Shown in pieces: positions 21,872 through 34,290 of a stretch of DNA of 64,000 nt. The notes under the pieces were generated by a model. The model ran no database searches. It saw only the letters and a program-made list of their open reading frames with translations, and had not been told where the DNA came from. The stretch comes from Holtermannia corniformis (taxonomy: Eukaryota > Basidiomycota > Tremellomycetes > Holtermanniales): contig BCIJ01000041.1 of NCBI GenBank assembly GCA_001599935.1, positions 55,419 to 119,418 on the forward strand. The letters run 5' to 3'. The position numbers and the translations under genes were made by a program. Each line of letters begins with the position of its first letter. Position 1 is the first letter of the stretch.

Positions 21872-24037
21872 CTATTCCACATGCAGTTCTCGCTCGTCTC
21901 CCTGTATCGACGCGACGAACACGCTGACGAGTAGAACGAGATGGGCCGCAAACAAACCCAGCGAGCTCATCGACGTCGACGGGTAAGTGTTCCACCCAAG
22001 CTCAACCACAAGCCACAGCTGGGCAGTCAACCCGACGCCGACCCTGTAGCGCCATCAGCGACAGCGACGGCGCACAGCCGCAACTCACAGATCCCGGCTC
22101 TTGCCAAGCGAGATCCACAGCAGGAACGGCAGTTGGTCGCAGTACCAGCTATAAAACTGGTAGTGGAGCGAGCGCGCAAACGTGATGCCAATCAGGTTCG
22201 AGGTGAACAGCACGAGCGGGATGTCTGTCGTGTCAGCCGCGATACGAGTAGCGAGATACGCACGATACAGCGGCAACTCGGTCGGCATCAAAGGCGCGCC
22301 CGCCGGCGCCCCCAGTGCACGCTTCAGCACTCCAAAACTCCCACCGATCCTCTTCGGCGACCATTTGAACACGGCAAACACCACAAGCGTCATCACCTAC
22401 TCGTCAGCCTGTGCTTTTCAACGTACAAGCTCACATGCGCAAGCAACAGCACCGTCCCAAACGCTCTCGAGAGAAAGACGGTTTCGTCGAGAAAGCGCCA
22501 ATTGACGGTCCATTCGTACAGAAACGCGCGGGAAAAGTCGAATGCAGAGGTAAAGTAGGAACGGGCGTGGGGGACCGTGTCGAGGAAATACGGGGCTGGG
22601 AGGAGGACCTGAAGTGTGAGATGACGGTCGCACAAGCATAGACCTACCTGGATAGCGGCAATGATCGCGACCGATTCCGCCGTGCCAAGCACCCCGCGAA
22701 GCTGTACAAGCACGACGAGTAGGCCGGGAAGGAAGAGCAGAATGTTCATCTTGACACCGAGTGCGAGGCTGTGTCGTTGAGCGCGTGCACGCAGGTCTAG
22801 CGCCAGCATACCTGTACAGCACCGCGCCGATGCGCCAGTATGCCACCCTACGCGTCTGCTGCGCCAGCATGCAAGCTACAACCGCCGCGTAGAGCAAGAC
22901 CATGCCGACGGGGTCATTGAACAGCCTCAGCACGTAGATTGACAGATTCCGTTTCGAGAGGAGTAGCGGGATCAGCACGAGCTGCGGGACGGCGGCGGAG
23001 AGGTAGAGGATCGAGGCGGTGAGCAGAAAGGTTGCTTGGGAGAGGGCGAGAAAGAGGTATTGCGCTGCGCGGATCGCAGGCGCACTAAAGGGGTCCGAGG
23101 GGAGGTACGTGTGGAGCAGGCTGTAGAGGTAGAGGTGCAGGGCTGGGTAGCTGGCGAGGTTAGCTGGTGGACAGTAGGGGCAGCAGCAGATAGTTTGCAT
23201 ACGATCCAGGCAGCGCGGTCGCTCTTTGAACGGCAATCATGTAGCTACTGCAAGCTCGATCAGACGGGAGAGGCGGTGCAGACATGTACATCACAGCGTG
23301 CCCTTGAGCCGCCATGAACCATAATGGTCTCGTTGAGCGAAAGCAAGCTACGATGATTGATCCAGCCGAGACGAACAGGTCAAGCGAGCGGATGGTCCAC
23401 ACGAACCGTTCGTGCTCACGCAGCTGTTCAAGCACAGTTACCAGTCCATTGACATTGTGAGCTTGCAGCTCGGCGCCGACGCTATCAGAGTTGATGGGTT
23501 CGTCAGACGTCTATAGTCTGAGCTACGCCCCTGTACGTAGCTGCAAGTCGGTCCTCATCGAGCCAGATTCCAGCCAAAGCACGACAGCCAAGAGCAGAGC
23601 AGAGCGAGACGCAAGCAAGCAACTTGACCAACTAGCCATGGTTGCGTGCCGGACTCGACAGTCCATTTCGGCTCATCAAGCCGCACCAGAGCACGCACCG
23701 CCAGAGACGTACACCAACGGTCCCGTTCCTCCCCGGATCGCGCTATAATCCCTCTGTCCATCCTTGAACATTTCGACTTGTTCCATATACGCCGACCAGT
23801 CGATCTCCGTGTCTGCGCGGGTCAGTACCGCGCTGGGTTTGGTGAGCGAGACGTACAGCGGACATGGCGGATGACGACGAGGCCGAGGATGAGTTTGGTG
23901 ATGAAGAGGAGGGCTGCGATGGTCCAGAAGTGGTGGCGGTGGAAGAGGAGGGCTTGGGCGAGTGAGAGGGAGTGGGAGAGGAGCTTTTGGTGGGCTGTGG
24001 GCGGTCGTGGTGGAGAGGGTGGGTTTGTGGTCGCCAT
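21872..24037 (-). CDS. ALG3: ALG3-type dolichyl-P-Man:Man5GlcNAc2-PP-dolichol alpha-1,3-mannosyltransferase
   Basis: This ER membrane enzyme adds the first luminal mannose to the lipid-linked N-glycan precursor. The N-terminus ([20 protein letters not shown]) leads into a transmembrane helix. The diagnostic loop [22 protein letters not shown] and [10 protein letters not shown] follow. Further helices include [22 protein letters not shown] (22900-22980), the ALG3 signature. The C-terminus has [29 protein letters not shown], and [10 protein letters not shown] after the last intron, with stop at 21872. GPLV and YPA are joined across a 562-nt intron (23151-23712; GTACGT donor), unusually long for this genome. 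About 430 residues are expected, as normal for the family. Confidence 0.9.
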
Positions 24038-25066
24038 TGGGCGTGAGGGAAGCACCGTACGAGCAGGAGGTGATGGTATACGAGGTGGTGCACGGACACT
24101 CACATGAAGCGTCGACAACGACGGGCTGCATCAGTCGGAAACGACGGTCCTGGAGCTCAGACTGTTGTACAGAGCACATCCCATGCACCGCCGAGAGACG
24201 AGCCGCCGTGCGAGCGAGCGAGCCATCACCGTCGCCAGCCGTCTCGCCATCACGTCGCTCTACAGTCCCAGACGCTACGGTGCACTCTGTACGACTACAG
24301 CCATCCATGCCATAGCTTGCCATTGCCCAAGCGCTGCGTCACTCTCCCTGCAGCCTACCAGCTCTGTGCGTGTCGCCATGCATTCGGTCGTCTCGTCCGC
24401 TCGCTCCATCAGTGAGACAAGGCCGAGGTTGATGACTGCGAGTGGACCGAGCCAAGGCTGTCGGATGGTATCGCCGCGGGTTCCTCGCAGACAAGGTGCA
24501 GTTGGCTGACAATGTACGGTCCGGTCGGTCGAGTGGTACAGTCTGTCATCCACACTGAGCACGGCAGCCTGTACAGCCTGGTCGTGCACTGCCAGCTGGC
24601 TACAGCATCGCTTCTATCCTACTGTACACACAGTCTGTATCGCTCGCCGTCACCCACGGCCAGTTTCCAGATCGAGTCCAGTGCTCGACGCCGCATCGCC
24701 CGTTTGAGCGACCGTGGACGCTCTTGATCCGGCGCCGCCCTCGTTTTCACTACGAGACCCTGCGAGACCCTGTGTGCGAGCGAGGGCAACAGTGTCAGTG
24801 TCAACAGCGACAGGTCAAGACGTTGATCGCGAGATCCTGCAATACATAACAAGCAAGACGGCAAGGACTCCTTTGGTGGATCGACACGGCGTGAGAACAC
24901 TGCGGATCAACGATAGCGGATAGCATCCGGTAGTATCAAGCTACAGTACGAGCTGCATCCACTCGAGCTGGCCAGACAGAACCACAACCACCAACCGGCT
25001 GGCTCTTGATCCAACACCCCACACGTTCATTACTCTCACCTGCACCCACTGCCCACCCAACACACC
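24038..25066. other. about 1 kb divergent intergenic region
   Basis: It separates the start codons of ALG3 and the first CPL1-like gene. The last 60 bases before 25067 are C/T- and CA-rich, as expected of a fungal core promoter and 5' UTR. No conserved coding sequence was seen. Confidence 0.45.
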
Positions 25067-25718
25067 ATGACCATCCTCCCACCCCGCCTCATCCTCATCC
25101 TCATCCTCGCGCCCCTCCTCTTCTCCCTCTCGCTCGCCCAGCCCAACCCCGCCGCCCCCCAAAAGCTCCAACCTCGCGCCCCGCAACCTACCAAACGCAT
25201 GGGCCAACGCCGTTCCCCGCAAACGACCCCCCAGAAAAAAGACTACTCTTCCTTCCTCTGTCCCGGTGGTTCCGTCGCGTGCCCCGTACCCGCGATCGCA
25301 CTCGATCCAGAGGATGTAGACGCGTACGGGAGGGCGAAAAAGCGCGCGGCGAGCGCGATGGACGCTCAGCTCGGGAGCTTGGCCGATTGGTTCAGCGTCG
25401 GGTTCGAGTGCTTTGAACTCGAGAACGAGTTGAATAGCTGTGGAGGCTGTTTGGCTCTTGGCAAGGGGTCAGTCGTGCGCGCCGGGTCGAGCTCGGACAA
25501 ACGCTGACGCGACGCTACCTAGACAAGACTGCTCGTTGATCCCATCAGCACGCACAACAGGGTGCGAACAAGGCCAGTGCAGAGTCTACAGCTGCAAACA
25601 GGGCTTTGTCGTCTCGCCCGATCGCACAGAATGCGTCAGGCGCGGTACCGTCCCACCCGCCGTACCCGTCACCGCACAGTCCCTCAACCAGCCACCGCAA
25701 CTCGCACTTGGCAAGTGA
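25067..25718 (+). CDS. secreted CPL1-like cysteine-rich protein (first copy)
   Basis: The product starts with a strong signal peptide (ILILILAPLLFSLSLAQ) followed by a basic, Pro/Gln-rich stretch. The C-terminal domain has the cysteine pattern of the CPL1/priA-type domain: GFECFELENELNSCGGCLALGKG, then DCSLIPSARTTGCEQGQCRVYSCKQGF and TECV. In Cryptococcus, CPL1 is a secreted protein linked to capsule and host interaction. That role is established there, not here. One intron (about 25468-25523, GTCAGT donor) interrupts the domain after GKG. A second, larger member lies at 34291-35544. Confidence 0.85.
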
Positions 25719-25920
25719 CCGATAACTTTCGTACCGCGCTAGACGGGCATACTATAGAGCCCGCTTGGTCCTTTTCCTTGCTTTGCTGTAGAATACAATC
25801 GGACGTTTCCTAGACGGCGGCATGTATACTATTCATCGTGCGGCGTGCGATACAACGCATCTAACGTCAAGTCAACGCGGCCACACAGGCCTCGAATGCA
25901 AGAAAGATGACCATGTTGGT

Positions 25921-27315
25921 CTACGATCGGATCAGCGTGGGCGTGGGCATGGGCGTGGGACTGACCGGGATCGCCCTATCACAAGATCAGCGTCACGGTG
26001 GATCATCGCACCACGCACCTCAACAGCGTCGGACCAAGTCCCGAGAACAAGACGCTGGCACCTTCGGTCCGACACGCGTCCAACCCGACGCGCAGTATCC
26101 CCGGGGCTCGACCGGGCCCAGTGTACCCTTGGACTCGGGTCTTGACGACGTCGATTGGGAACGTAACCTGTATGTGTGTCAGCACGGGTCAGGTCTAGCA
26201 GAGCGACGCGACGCACAAACCACGCCGTGACACCAGCACACCCTCCAGCCGCCATCAACTCTGGCCACGTCAGAGCCTCGAGTTCCATCTCGGCTTCATC
26301 AATCAGACTTTCCGGGTGGTGCGTTCTCTCCCCCGAGCGCTCGACGATAGGTTTCCGAGAGCGCAGCAAGCGACACACGGCTTCGTACCTATGCTGATCG
26401 TCAGCGTGGATCGTGTCTAGGTGCTAGACGGACGTGCAGAAATACGGTCCGTACGCGAGATCGCGACATGCCGTAGCCGCAAAGCCGCGATAAAGACCCA
26501 GAGCGCCATGCTGTCGTACGATAGCCCTGATCGTCGCCAGCGTAGATGGGTTCAAATGCAAAGGAGCCGATTGCTGGCGGATCTACAGACGAGCCTCAGC
26601 AACCGACGACATTCTGATCATACACAGACCTTGACGAGTTCAGTCGGCGTCGTCAAAAAGCTATATACGTCGTTCAGCCAGTGAAGCGAACCACGAGACG
26701 TACGCGGCCACGACACCGCTCCCTGCGCCTGCCAAACAAATCTGACGTAGCTCCGGCTCGTTCTTTGGCCGCTGGATCCGCATGAAGAACGAGTACGAGC
26801 TAAAGACGACGCCATTGACCTAGGCCATCAGTCGGTCGCTGTCCCATCGTCGAGGCGTACAAAGGCGATCCCAGCCTGCGTCGCTATCAGTCACTATACC
26901 CAATGCTATCCAGACGCACCATAGGCGAAGTGACGCCCTTGAACAAGCCTCGGATCTGACGGTATCAGCACTGCACCTGAACCAACGATCCACACCTTTT
27001 CCTCCTTGACTATCGCACCTATGCACATCAGTGCCGCCCAGCTCGGAACAGCACCCACTGAAAGCACTGATCGTGCCCGCATAGCGACCGGCAAACTGCG
27101 GCGACTGGAACCGGACTTTGATCGTATCGAGCGGTTGGCCCACAAACAGTCCTGCGACCCCTGCTCGCTCTCAGCTCGGTTCCCACGCAGAGGGACCGAC
27201 CTGCAAACGTGCCGGCTGCAAAGTCGACGACTGGCGGTGGTTTCGCTACCGAGCAGTCTGTAGTGAGCTAGCTAGGCCAGTGAGAACAGCACGCACCATG
27301 ATTGCTATCGCTCAT
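25921..27315 (-). CDS. mitochondrial carrier family protein (carnitine/ornithine-like SLC25)
   Basis: Three repeats of the inner-membrane carrier signature can be read: PLDTIKVRFQ (near 27120), PTELVKIRQQ (near 26640) and PIDVVKTRVQ (near 26140). Each is followed by a carrier-type segment such as GLFKGVTSP, GLYRGFAATACRDLAYGPYF and LFSGLGPTLLRAIPV. The start is 27315 (MSDSNH), after which a short intron leads to VDFAAGTFAG. Eight or more exons are needed. The C-terminus is odd: after RAIPV, where carriers normally continue with an aromatic-rich last helix, the frame gives a Pro/Thr stretch and stops at 25921. Residue choice suggests the carnitine/ornithine/YMC subgroup, but the substrate is not determined. 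Confidence 0.86.
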
Positions 27316-27524
27316 CTCTCTCCAATCATGCGACTCTGCCGTCTTTGCAGCTCCCGCATTCGTCTCCTGCGCGAGTGACTGGTACACCCGATATGCCGAG
27401 CCCGTGTCTGTCAATGCCAGTAACAAGCTGTCAAGATGCAATGGTTGCTTGACAACAGCGAGCGCTCGTGACTTTACGCTTCACGTGCCGGACGGATCAA
27501 GCGCCATCTTTCATTTGATGCATG

Positions 27525-30500
27525 CTACTCTCCGGCAAACAGGCGTACAACAAGATACACGGTCGATCCAATGAACCGGAACAGAGCAAGACCAGCGACC
27601 GAACTGTCTTCCCGTCAGCGCGTGCCGACCAACCATCTCAGGATACAGACTAGAGGAGGACGCCCATGTAGATTGCAGTCTTTGTGCTGCCGGCCGCCGT
27701 CGACAAGATACTCGCGCACAGGGCGCCGTTGGTCAGAGTCCACAAGAGCAAGACCTGGTGAGACGTGAGCTTGGTAGCGGTCAATAACGACACTCACATT
27801 CGTGCGGAAAGACTGGTGCACCGGTCAGCGCTGCGCAGTGTGCAGAATCATGACCGACCTTATAATAGTCCTCCTGCTTTTGCTCGGCCGACACGACCGT
27901 GACCTCTTTCGGCGCCTTTTCGGTCAGGATCCGGACCTCGGCCATATAAGCGTCGTTGATATCCTTTTGCTCGACCGGCACATCAACGAGAACATCCTTG
28001 CTGTCCTTGCCCGCGGGCTTGACGACACCGAGGTCTTCAGACACCTACGCCAAGTCGGCCTCGTCCGAGTCGCAAACAGACTGCGCACCTTGTCAGACCC
28101 CTTTGTACCCCACGAGACATCGTGCACGTTTGAGAATGCATACACGCTGCGGTATCAGCTACGCTCGGGGGGGGGGGGGGGGGCTCACTTGAGCACATTG
28201 ATGTACGACGGGGCAATCAATAAATACTGTAGAAACGACGTGACTGACTGGTCAGCGGCTCAAGTCTAACGCTGCACACTCACTCAGGTGCCAAGGATCA
28301 AGCGCAAAGAGCGATGCGATAATGTACAGCCCATACGTCGCGGCCAGCGAGAGGATAATGTTGCGGAACACCGAGTTTGTAAACAGCGTCGCGGCCGTCA
28401 CGCCGCCGGCCTCTTCGACGTCTTGGATCCCATTGACAGCAAGGAAGACTGCACTGTGAGCATGCTGGCACTCGCCCGGGTGACGCACCGGCCGCAAAGA
28501 TCATATAGCAGGTGATCAGGGCGAAACCGACCATGCTGAGCGTGTAGCCGAGTTTGGACCTGTGCAAAGTTGATCAGCGCCGGCAGAGTGCAGCAGAAAA
28601 CCTACCCGGCCGGCCGGTTCCCCATCGAGAGCAAGAAGCACAGCAGCAGCAAGCCAAGATACGTATACTTGAGCGCAATGTTGACGTATTTTAATGCGCT
28701 CGAGTACGTCTCCATCGAGCCCTGTGGTGTCAGCGTCAGCGTCGTCTCTGCGCGCTCGCACCAAGACACGCACGGTGAGGACGATGAATGCAATGTAAAA
28801 GTTGCCCAGTGAGAACCACGAGAAGATGAGGTTGAACGTCTCTGCGCGGCATGTCAGCCTCGGGTCAAGGCGAATCGAGACTGACGGTAGAAGAGTTCAA
28901 TGTGGAGGAAAAACTTGCGCCAGAACGAGTGTCTAGGCGTCTTGTCAGCTCGGCCTGCAGCATGCTAGACGCAACCCACCTCGATCGGTACAGGTAGCCG
29001 AAATGCACGACCGAGTGCATCGCAGCAAAAAAGGAACCATTGAGCCATCTGCCGATGCGTCAGCCAACCCTTGTCATGATCAGTGACAGCACACACCGAC
29101 GGCGCTGCGAGACCAGTTCTGGAACCTGCAGTCGTCAGCCCGTGTCCACGCCAGCCGCGTCGACGCACCCCATCGGGCACATCAGTCACGGCATAAGCCG
29201 ACTTGACGTAGTGGAGCGTCCACTGGCAGCCACGCTTCGAGACGAGCTCCCAGCACAGGATCCGATCTGGACCGATCAGTCATCCCGGTCGTTTCATGCG
29301 ACGGCTCACCTTCCGCAAGGTACATGTTCGCCGAGCTGTCATAGCAACCGTCAGTCCGGTGTCACACGGCGTAGCGACGCACAAGATCCCAGCGTCGGCG
29401 CCGTGCATGCTCTCGCCGATGAAATACTGCTTGAGCGGGCCTTCGCCCTTGGCATCATTCTTAATCGCGATATACTGCGCCGGCGTCAGCTCGCTTGCGC
29501 CCTCGACCCGGTCACACGCACCCGATACGCCGAAAACGCTCCCGGTCTGCTCATCTCAGCCACGCATCAACGGCAGCAACAACGCACAAGACGGTGATAT
29601 ACCCAAAAGCGCTCTCCAACGGCTTGTCCAGTATATTCGACATCTCCACCTCGTCAGCCTTGCCGTCCACGGCGCGCGTAACTCACCTTGTACTCGAAAT
29701 TTTGCGCGGCGACGAGCGGGTTGAGCAGGTTCTTCCACAGCTTGCCTTTGAGTGCGACAATCTCGCCGCACGCGCCGCCGACCGACGAGTTGAGATCGAA
29801 CGCTTTCCACAGGTGGTAGATTGAGTCGGAACCGGGCTGGGTGCCTGCATGTCATGAAGCAGTCGGCAGTGTAGGGTGAGGACAGGAAGGCAGAGAAAGG
29901 CGGTATTCGTCAGCCGCCTCTCTGCACGCGGCATCAGACGCACCAACGTCGAGCAGTACGCAAACGCTGTGCCGTCAGCGACCAGCCATCACACAGCAAA
30001 CGCACTTTGGCATCAGAGTCTCTGAAAACGCACTGAGCAATCAGCTCCCGTTGCACTCGCGTGAGGCTGCCCAACTCACTTGAAAAACCATCGATGGCTG
30101 TTGATCTACGCCCATCAGCTCTTGCTCGCAGCCGGCAGACTTGCCTTTTTCTGATTGCGCTCTTTGAGGCAAAAGATCATCTGCACTGGCGGGTACTGGG
30201 ACCCGCCTGGGCCGACTTTGTAGTTGCTGCCAATGTTCACTGCCTGTCAGTCTCGGTGCGTGCGCCGGTCGGCGGGCCTACACTGCGTCGTGTATTCATA
30301 GATATGCGCCGTCTGTCACGTCAGCCACGCCCTGCTGTCGACCAGGCTACTTACCACCGGTTTCCCATTCACGACGTTCTTGGCCACGCCGTCCTGATAG
30401 CACCCTAGCGCGGCCAGGACGCTGCGCGTCCGCGGGTTGATCTTGAACCGGCCGTCGGCGACGACGCAGACGACTACTTTTTTCCAGCCGTCTTTCCCCC

Positions 30501-31790
30501 ACGTCTTTGATTTCGAGCGCGTGCAGAGGTGGGCAATGTTTTGCATGACGCCGCGCATCGTCCGGCAGAACAGCTTGTCGTCTTCCTACGGCGTGTCAGC
30601 GCAGGGGCGGGCGAGGCAGAGGGCGAGAGCCTACGTTGTACATTGTAATGACCTGCGGGCGTCAATAGAGCGCCTTGGTATTCAACGCAACTCACAATGA
30701 ACAGCTCGGTGCTCCGTGGCGGATCGTAAAACTTTTGCCGCAGCGTATAGCCCGACGACTGCTCGTCAGCCTTGGCCGCCGACGCGCCCACGTACCTCGA
30801 AATCATTCGGATCACAGGTCGCGGCCGTATAGCGCATCTGGGTAAACTCGTTCCCGGTCCGCTCTGGACACTGATCGAGCAGCATGGACGGTACATCGAC
30901 GTCGACCACGAGGTTGCCGTTGAAAAGCCGAACCTTTTTCTGCGTCTTGTGGCGGCGCGGGACTCGACCGGGTACGGGGCCGTAGTGGACGTTGCGATCG
31001 TCGTCGGCGGTTGGATGGGATGGATCCCAGGAGCCTGGGACGGGCATGGCACCGCCGACATCGCTGTCTCCGGCGCCAGCGTAGCCGACGTCGGAGAGCT
31101 GGTAGCCTGGGGTCGACTGACGCTGGAGGAGCGGCTGGTCGTCGTCTACGCCGTCGTCTGGCCCTAGCCCGTGCCCCGAATGGGAATGAGCAAGCGGGTG
31201 GGGTGGGTAGAAGCTCGGGTTGGAGCTGGATTGATGGACGAGCGGTGGTGGCGAGCTGATCCGGGTATCCTGCATGCCGTAGATGCCATGGCTGCTCTGC
31301 GGGTTCGAGTCGTACCGCACGCGCGGGCCGTGTGGAGACTGTGGCTGGGGCGGTGGTGAGACGGGGAGCATCGGGTGCGACTGCGAGTTTGCAAACGCAT
31401 AGCTCGACCCGGAGGGCGGGATAGGAGCTGGCGCGGGCGTTGGGGCGGGCAGCGGTGCGAGACCGGGGGTCGGCGTTGACCTGTACGGGTCGTGTTGGGT
31501 CTGGTACGGCGGGTGGTAGCTCTGCTGTGGTGGTTGCGTCTGCGCATGGGTCGGTGACTGTACGGGATGCGGGTAGAGCTGGCCAGGCTGTGGGAGCTGA
31601 GCTGGCTGATACGGCGGCGAGTGGTATTGCGCCGGGTGCTGCTGCTGGGCTACTGGCGGCTGTGCACCAGCAGGGTACGCGCTGTAGTTGCCATACTGAG
31701 ACTCTGGCTACGGTGTGATGGCATCAGCATGCACGAATACCGTCGCGCGGTCTGTGCACTCACGTCTGGGTTGTCATAGTAGGTTGACAT
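27525..31790 (-). CDS. chitin synthase (division I)
   Basis: Chitin synthase (EC 2.4.1.16) polymerises UDP-GlcNAc at the plasma membrane. The gene starts at 31790 (MSTYYDNPD). A long Pro/Gln-rich disordered N-terminus (30990-31700) precedes the conserved [21 protein letters not shown]. The catalytic region contains [55 protein letters not shown] (29215-29275) and [12 protein letters not shown] (around 29040-29100). It is followed by multiple transmembrane helices and ends with [21 protein letters not shown] and stop at 27525. More than 20 short introns are needed, nearly all with CTGAC branch sites. It is closest in layout to class I-III enzymes; the exact class needs a tree. Confidence 0.92.
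28168..28188. repeat. poly-G homopolymer tract
   Basis: About 20 consecutive G residues lie next to an exon boundary inside the chitin synthase gene. The tract is probably intronic and adjacent to the acceptor side on the minus strand. Length may be imprecise because homopolymers are prone to sequencing error. Confidence 0.85.
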
Positions 31791-32100
31791 TGTGGATCGC
31801 CCGTGTCCGTCTGGCGAGCTGTGCGTGTGCTCTGGTGTGCTGTCGACTACACCGCTCTCTCTCCCACTTGGACAGGTTATGGTGGTGCACTGCGGGGACA
31901 AGGCTGTGCAACCCGGGCGGTTCAAACAAACTCACGTCATGCCATCGTGGCGGATGCATCCATCCTAGTCAAGTGCTATAGTGTACATAGAGCTCAGTGA
32001 AGCAGACCTCGAGGCCGCTCCCTCTCATTCCGCCCTGGTCAGCATACCCCAGCTAAAGTCAGTTGAGAGCATAGCATGTGCGAGACGGCGGAAAAGGCTC
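31791..32100. other. upstream region of the chitin synthase gene
   Basis: No coding feature is seen; it presumably contains the chitin synthase promoter. Confidence 0.4.
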
Positions 32101-32117
32101 TGGCCCTTGTATCGTAG

Positions 32118-32845
32118 CGTCAAACAGCTTTGCAGACGAGTACACTGTCTCAAGCCATTGCTACACACCAAACCCGTTGACGCCGTTTGAGTATGTTGGG
32201 AGGAGCGGCGCGGTGTCGTGCATGGTCCGGACGTTGGTTCACTGCGTCAAACATTGCAGACGAGCAGTCAATGTTGAGCATTCCATAGGCTAAAACCCTG
32301 TTTGTTTCACGCCGTGTGAACAGGCTGAGAGCAACGCCGCCGTCGAGGATGACCGTGACGCCGAGCAACCCCGTCAAACAGCCTTGTGCGCGAGCTGTGT
32401 GATTTCGAGTACGGTTCTCATGCCAGAACCCGTTTGACGCTGTGTGAATTGGTCGGGGGCAGAATCAAGACGTCAAAGATCATTGTGCAAGCCTTTGCCT
32501 TCAAACGGGTTTGCGAGCGAGGAATCTAGTTTCGAGTAGGTTGCTCACGCCACAGCCCGTGTGAAGCCAAGCAGCTGCTATCCTCGTATACGCTGCAGCT
32601 TGGGCGTCTTCCTGGTGCCCGTTTGGCGTCAAACGGTCCTGATGCGGGGCTCGGTATGTACTTGGAGTCAATACAAGCTCCCGCTCGCTCTGGTCGCTGC
32701 GTTCTTCTCCAGAGGTTTGACGCCGTATAAACTAGGTGGGAGCAAGGACGAGGCGGTGGAGGGCGCTGGCGCCGAGTTTGCCGTTTCAAACAGCTCTGCA
32801 AGCACCACAACACTCTCCTCCAGCGTGCATTCTCTCTAGCCGGAT
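32118..32845. repeat. degenerate tandem repeat, about 127-bp period
   Basis: A TCAAAC box recurs at about 32120, 32247, 32374, 32501, 32629 and 32786, so spacing is 127, 127, 127 and 128 nt, then 157. A second box resembling GTTTGACGCCGTGTGA recurs at about 32176, 32305, 32433, 32556 and 32716. Units 3 and 4 also share TTTCGAGTA (32403 and 32530). The boxes CGTCAAAC and GTTTGACG are reverse complements, so each unit could fold on itself. Units have diverged, and the fifth carries an extra 30 bp or so. No coding role is seen. It is an old minisatellite or structured noncoding array. Confidence 0.75.
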
Positions 32846-34290
32846 CACGCCTGTGCACAGACTTGCCACGCAACGACCTGATCGGTGTATCTTCGCCAAT
32901 GGCAGCAGCTTGCCCAGACAGTACCCGTGACTGTGCTGGCTGTTGCTGCCTCGACTCGTCTGCCGTCTCCATGAAGGAGGAGTCGATAGCGAGCTGCTAG
33001 ACAGGCTGTTCTTTCATCTTTCTCCCAGTTCGTTCCTATGAGCTCCGTCTCATCCCTTTCCCTCTTCGTCTTTGCCATTCTCGACATCTCAACGCTGCCT
33101 CCTTGTATGCCTCCATCAACTATGCATCACGTGAGCGACGCTTGCGGGCGATCCACCGCCTCCGGCGACCATCGCCCATCCCCGCCAAGCCCTCTACACA
33201 CGTTGGTTGACCGCGCGGCCATCGGCAAAATGCCTTGATGGCACATGCCGTAAGTGATCTACAAGGGCGGGCATCGTCTCCGAGGGCCGCCGCAAGCCTC
33301 GACCAGCGTGGGTTTGGCCGATGCGCCCGGGGGAGTGGGCGGCCGCTGTCGATGTGCGAGATCACAGCGACCAAGGGTGATATTTGGCGCTAGCCTGATC
33401 TGCTCGAGATTAACAAACGCAAGCTTGTTTAACGTTGACGGCGCCCCATTGCATCTTGACCATTTGGCCGACGCTAGCGTGGTGGCGGCGGTTCGGAGAG
33501 GCTCCGATCCGCTTTAGGAGGACCGTGTTCGAACGCGTCTTTCAGCGGGATAAGGATCGTTGCACCTCAAGGCGATGGCACAGCGATCTGCAGAGAGGTA
33601 CGAGGATCCGCAGTTGACAGCGAGACGGAGGTGCCTCTACCAGGCCCTTCCGAGAGCCGAGGAGATTTTAGAGTTATCACACTTTGCCTCCGAGTCTTCC
33701 CGGCCGCCGGATGTTGCTGCCACTCGTCGCTCAGTCGCCATTGTTCTCTCAGGGTACATGGCTCACCTACCAGATGCAATCCCTCAATCTACCACCCAGG
33801 ACCCGAACAATGCCCATGCCACCGTTTCACGATCAGCACAGACGCGGATCGTGCCCCTCGGATGCACTTGGCCCGACTCGGAAGCTTACGTGCGAGGCGC
33901 ATCAGGGAAACCCGAGGACAAAGAACAAGCTCGCCGACCTGAGTCGGGTGCACGGCAGAGGGACCGGACCAGAACCGTGGCGCTGCAAGCGGCGAGCCTC
34001 TGACGCGAAACGACTCGACATGGACAATACGCATACGCCAGTCGGACGCCGAGGTCTCAGAAGACAGCGCGGTGGCGTAGAAACCGTCTGAGAGATCATG
34101 GCCGCCGTACTGCCTGACGGGCAGGGGGCTCGTCGAAACAGGCAGCTCGCCCCTTGTCCGGACCGAGAGGTGTCGAGGCCATGATTTGCATTTGCGCACG
34201 GGCGCTCGCGCCGTCGAACAAGCGCTGTACAAAAGGAGTGATCGCCCGTTGCCTCTTCACCAACCGCTCTTTCCTTCTCCAACCGGCACA
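32846..34290. other. gene-free stretch upstream of the second CPL1-like gene
   Basis: Several short open frames exist on both strands but none has family motifs or consistent splice signals. I see no gene. The promoter of the gene at 34291 should lie at the right end. Confidence 0.45.

Noticed and set aside
23160..23435. 91-codon hydrophobic-looking frame within ALG3
   Set aside because: It lies inside the 562-nt intron required to join GPLV to [10 protein letters not shown] and does not match any ALG3 segment.
33560..34003. 147-codon plus-strand open frame before the second CPL1-like gene
   Set aside because: Several overlapping frames of equal length exist on both strands, none has motifs, and no splice-site series supports it.
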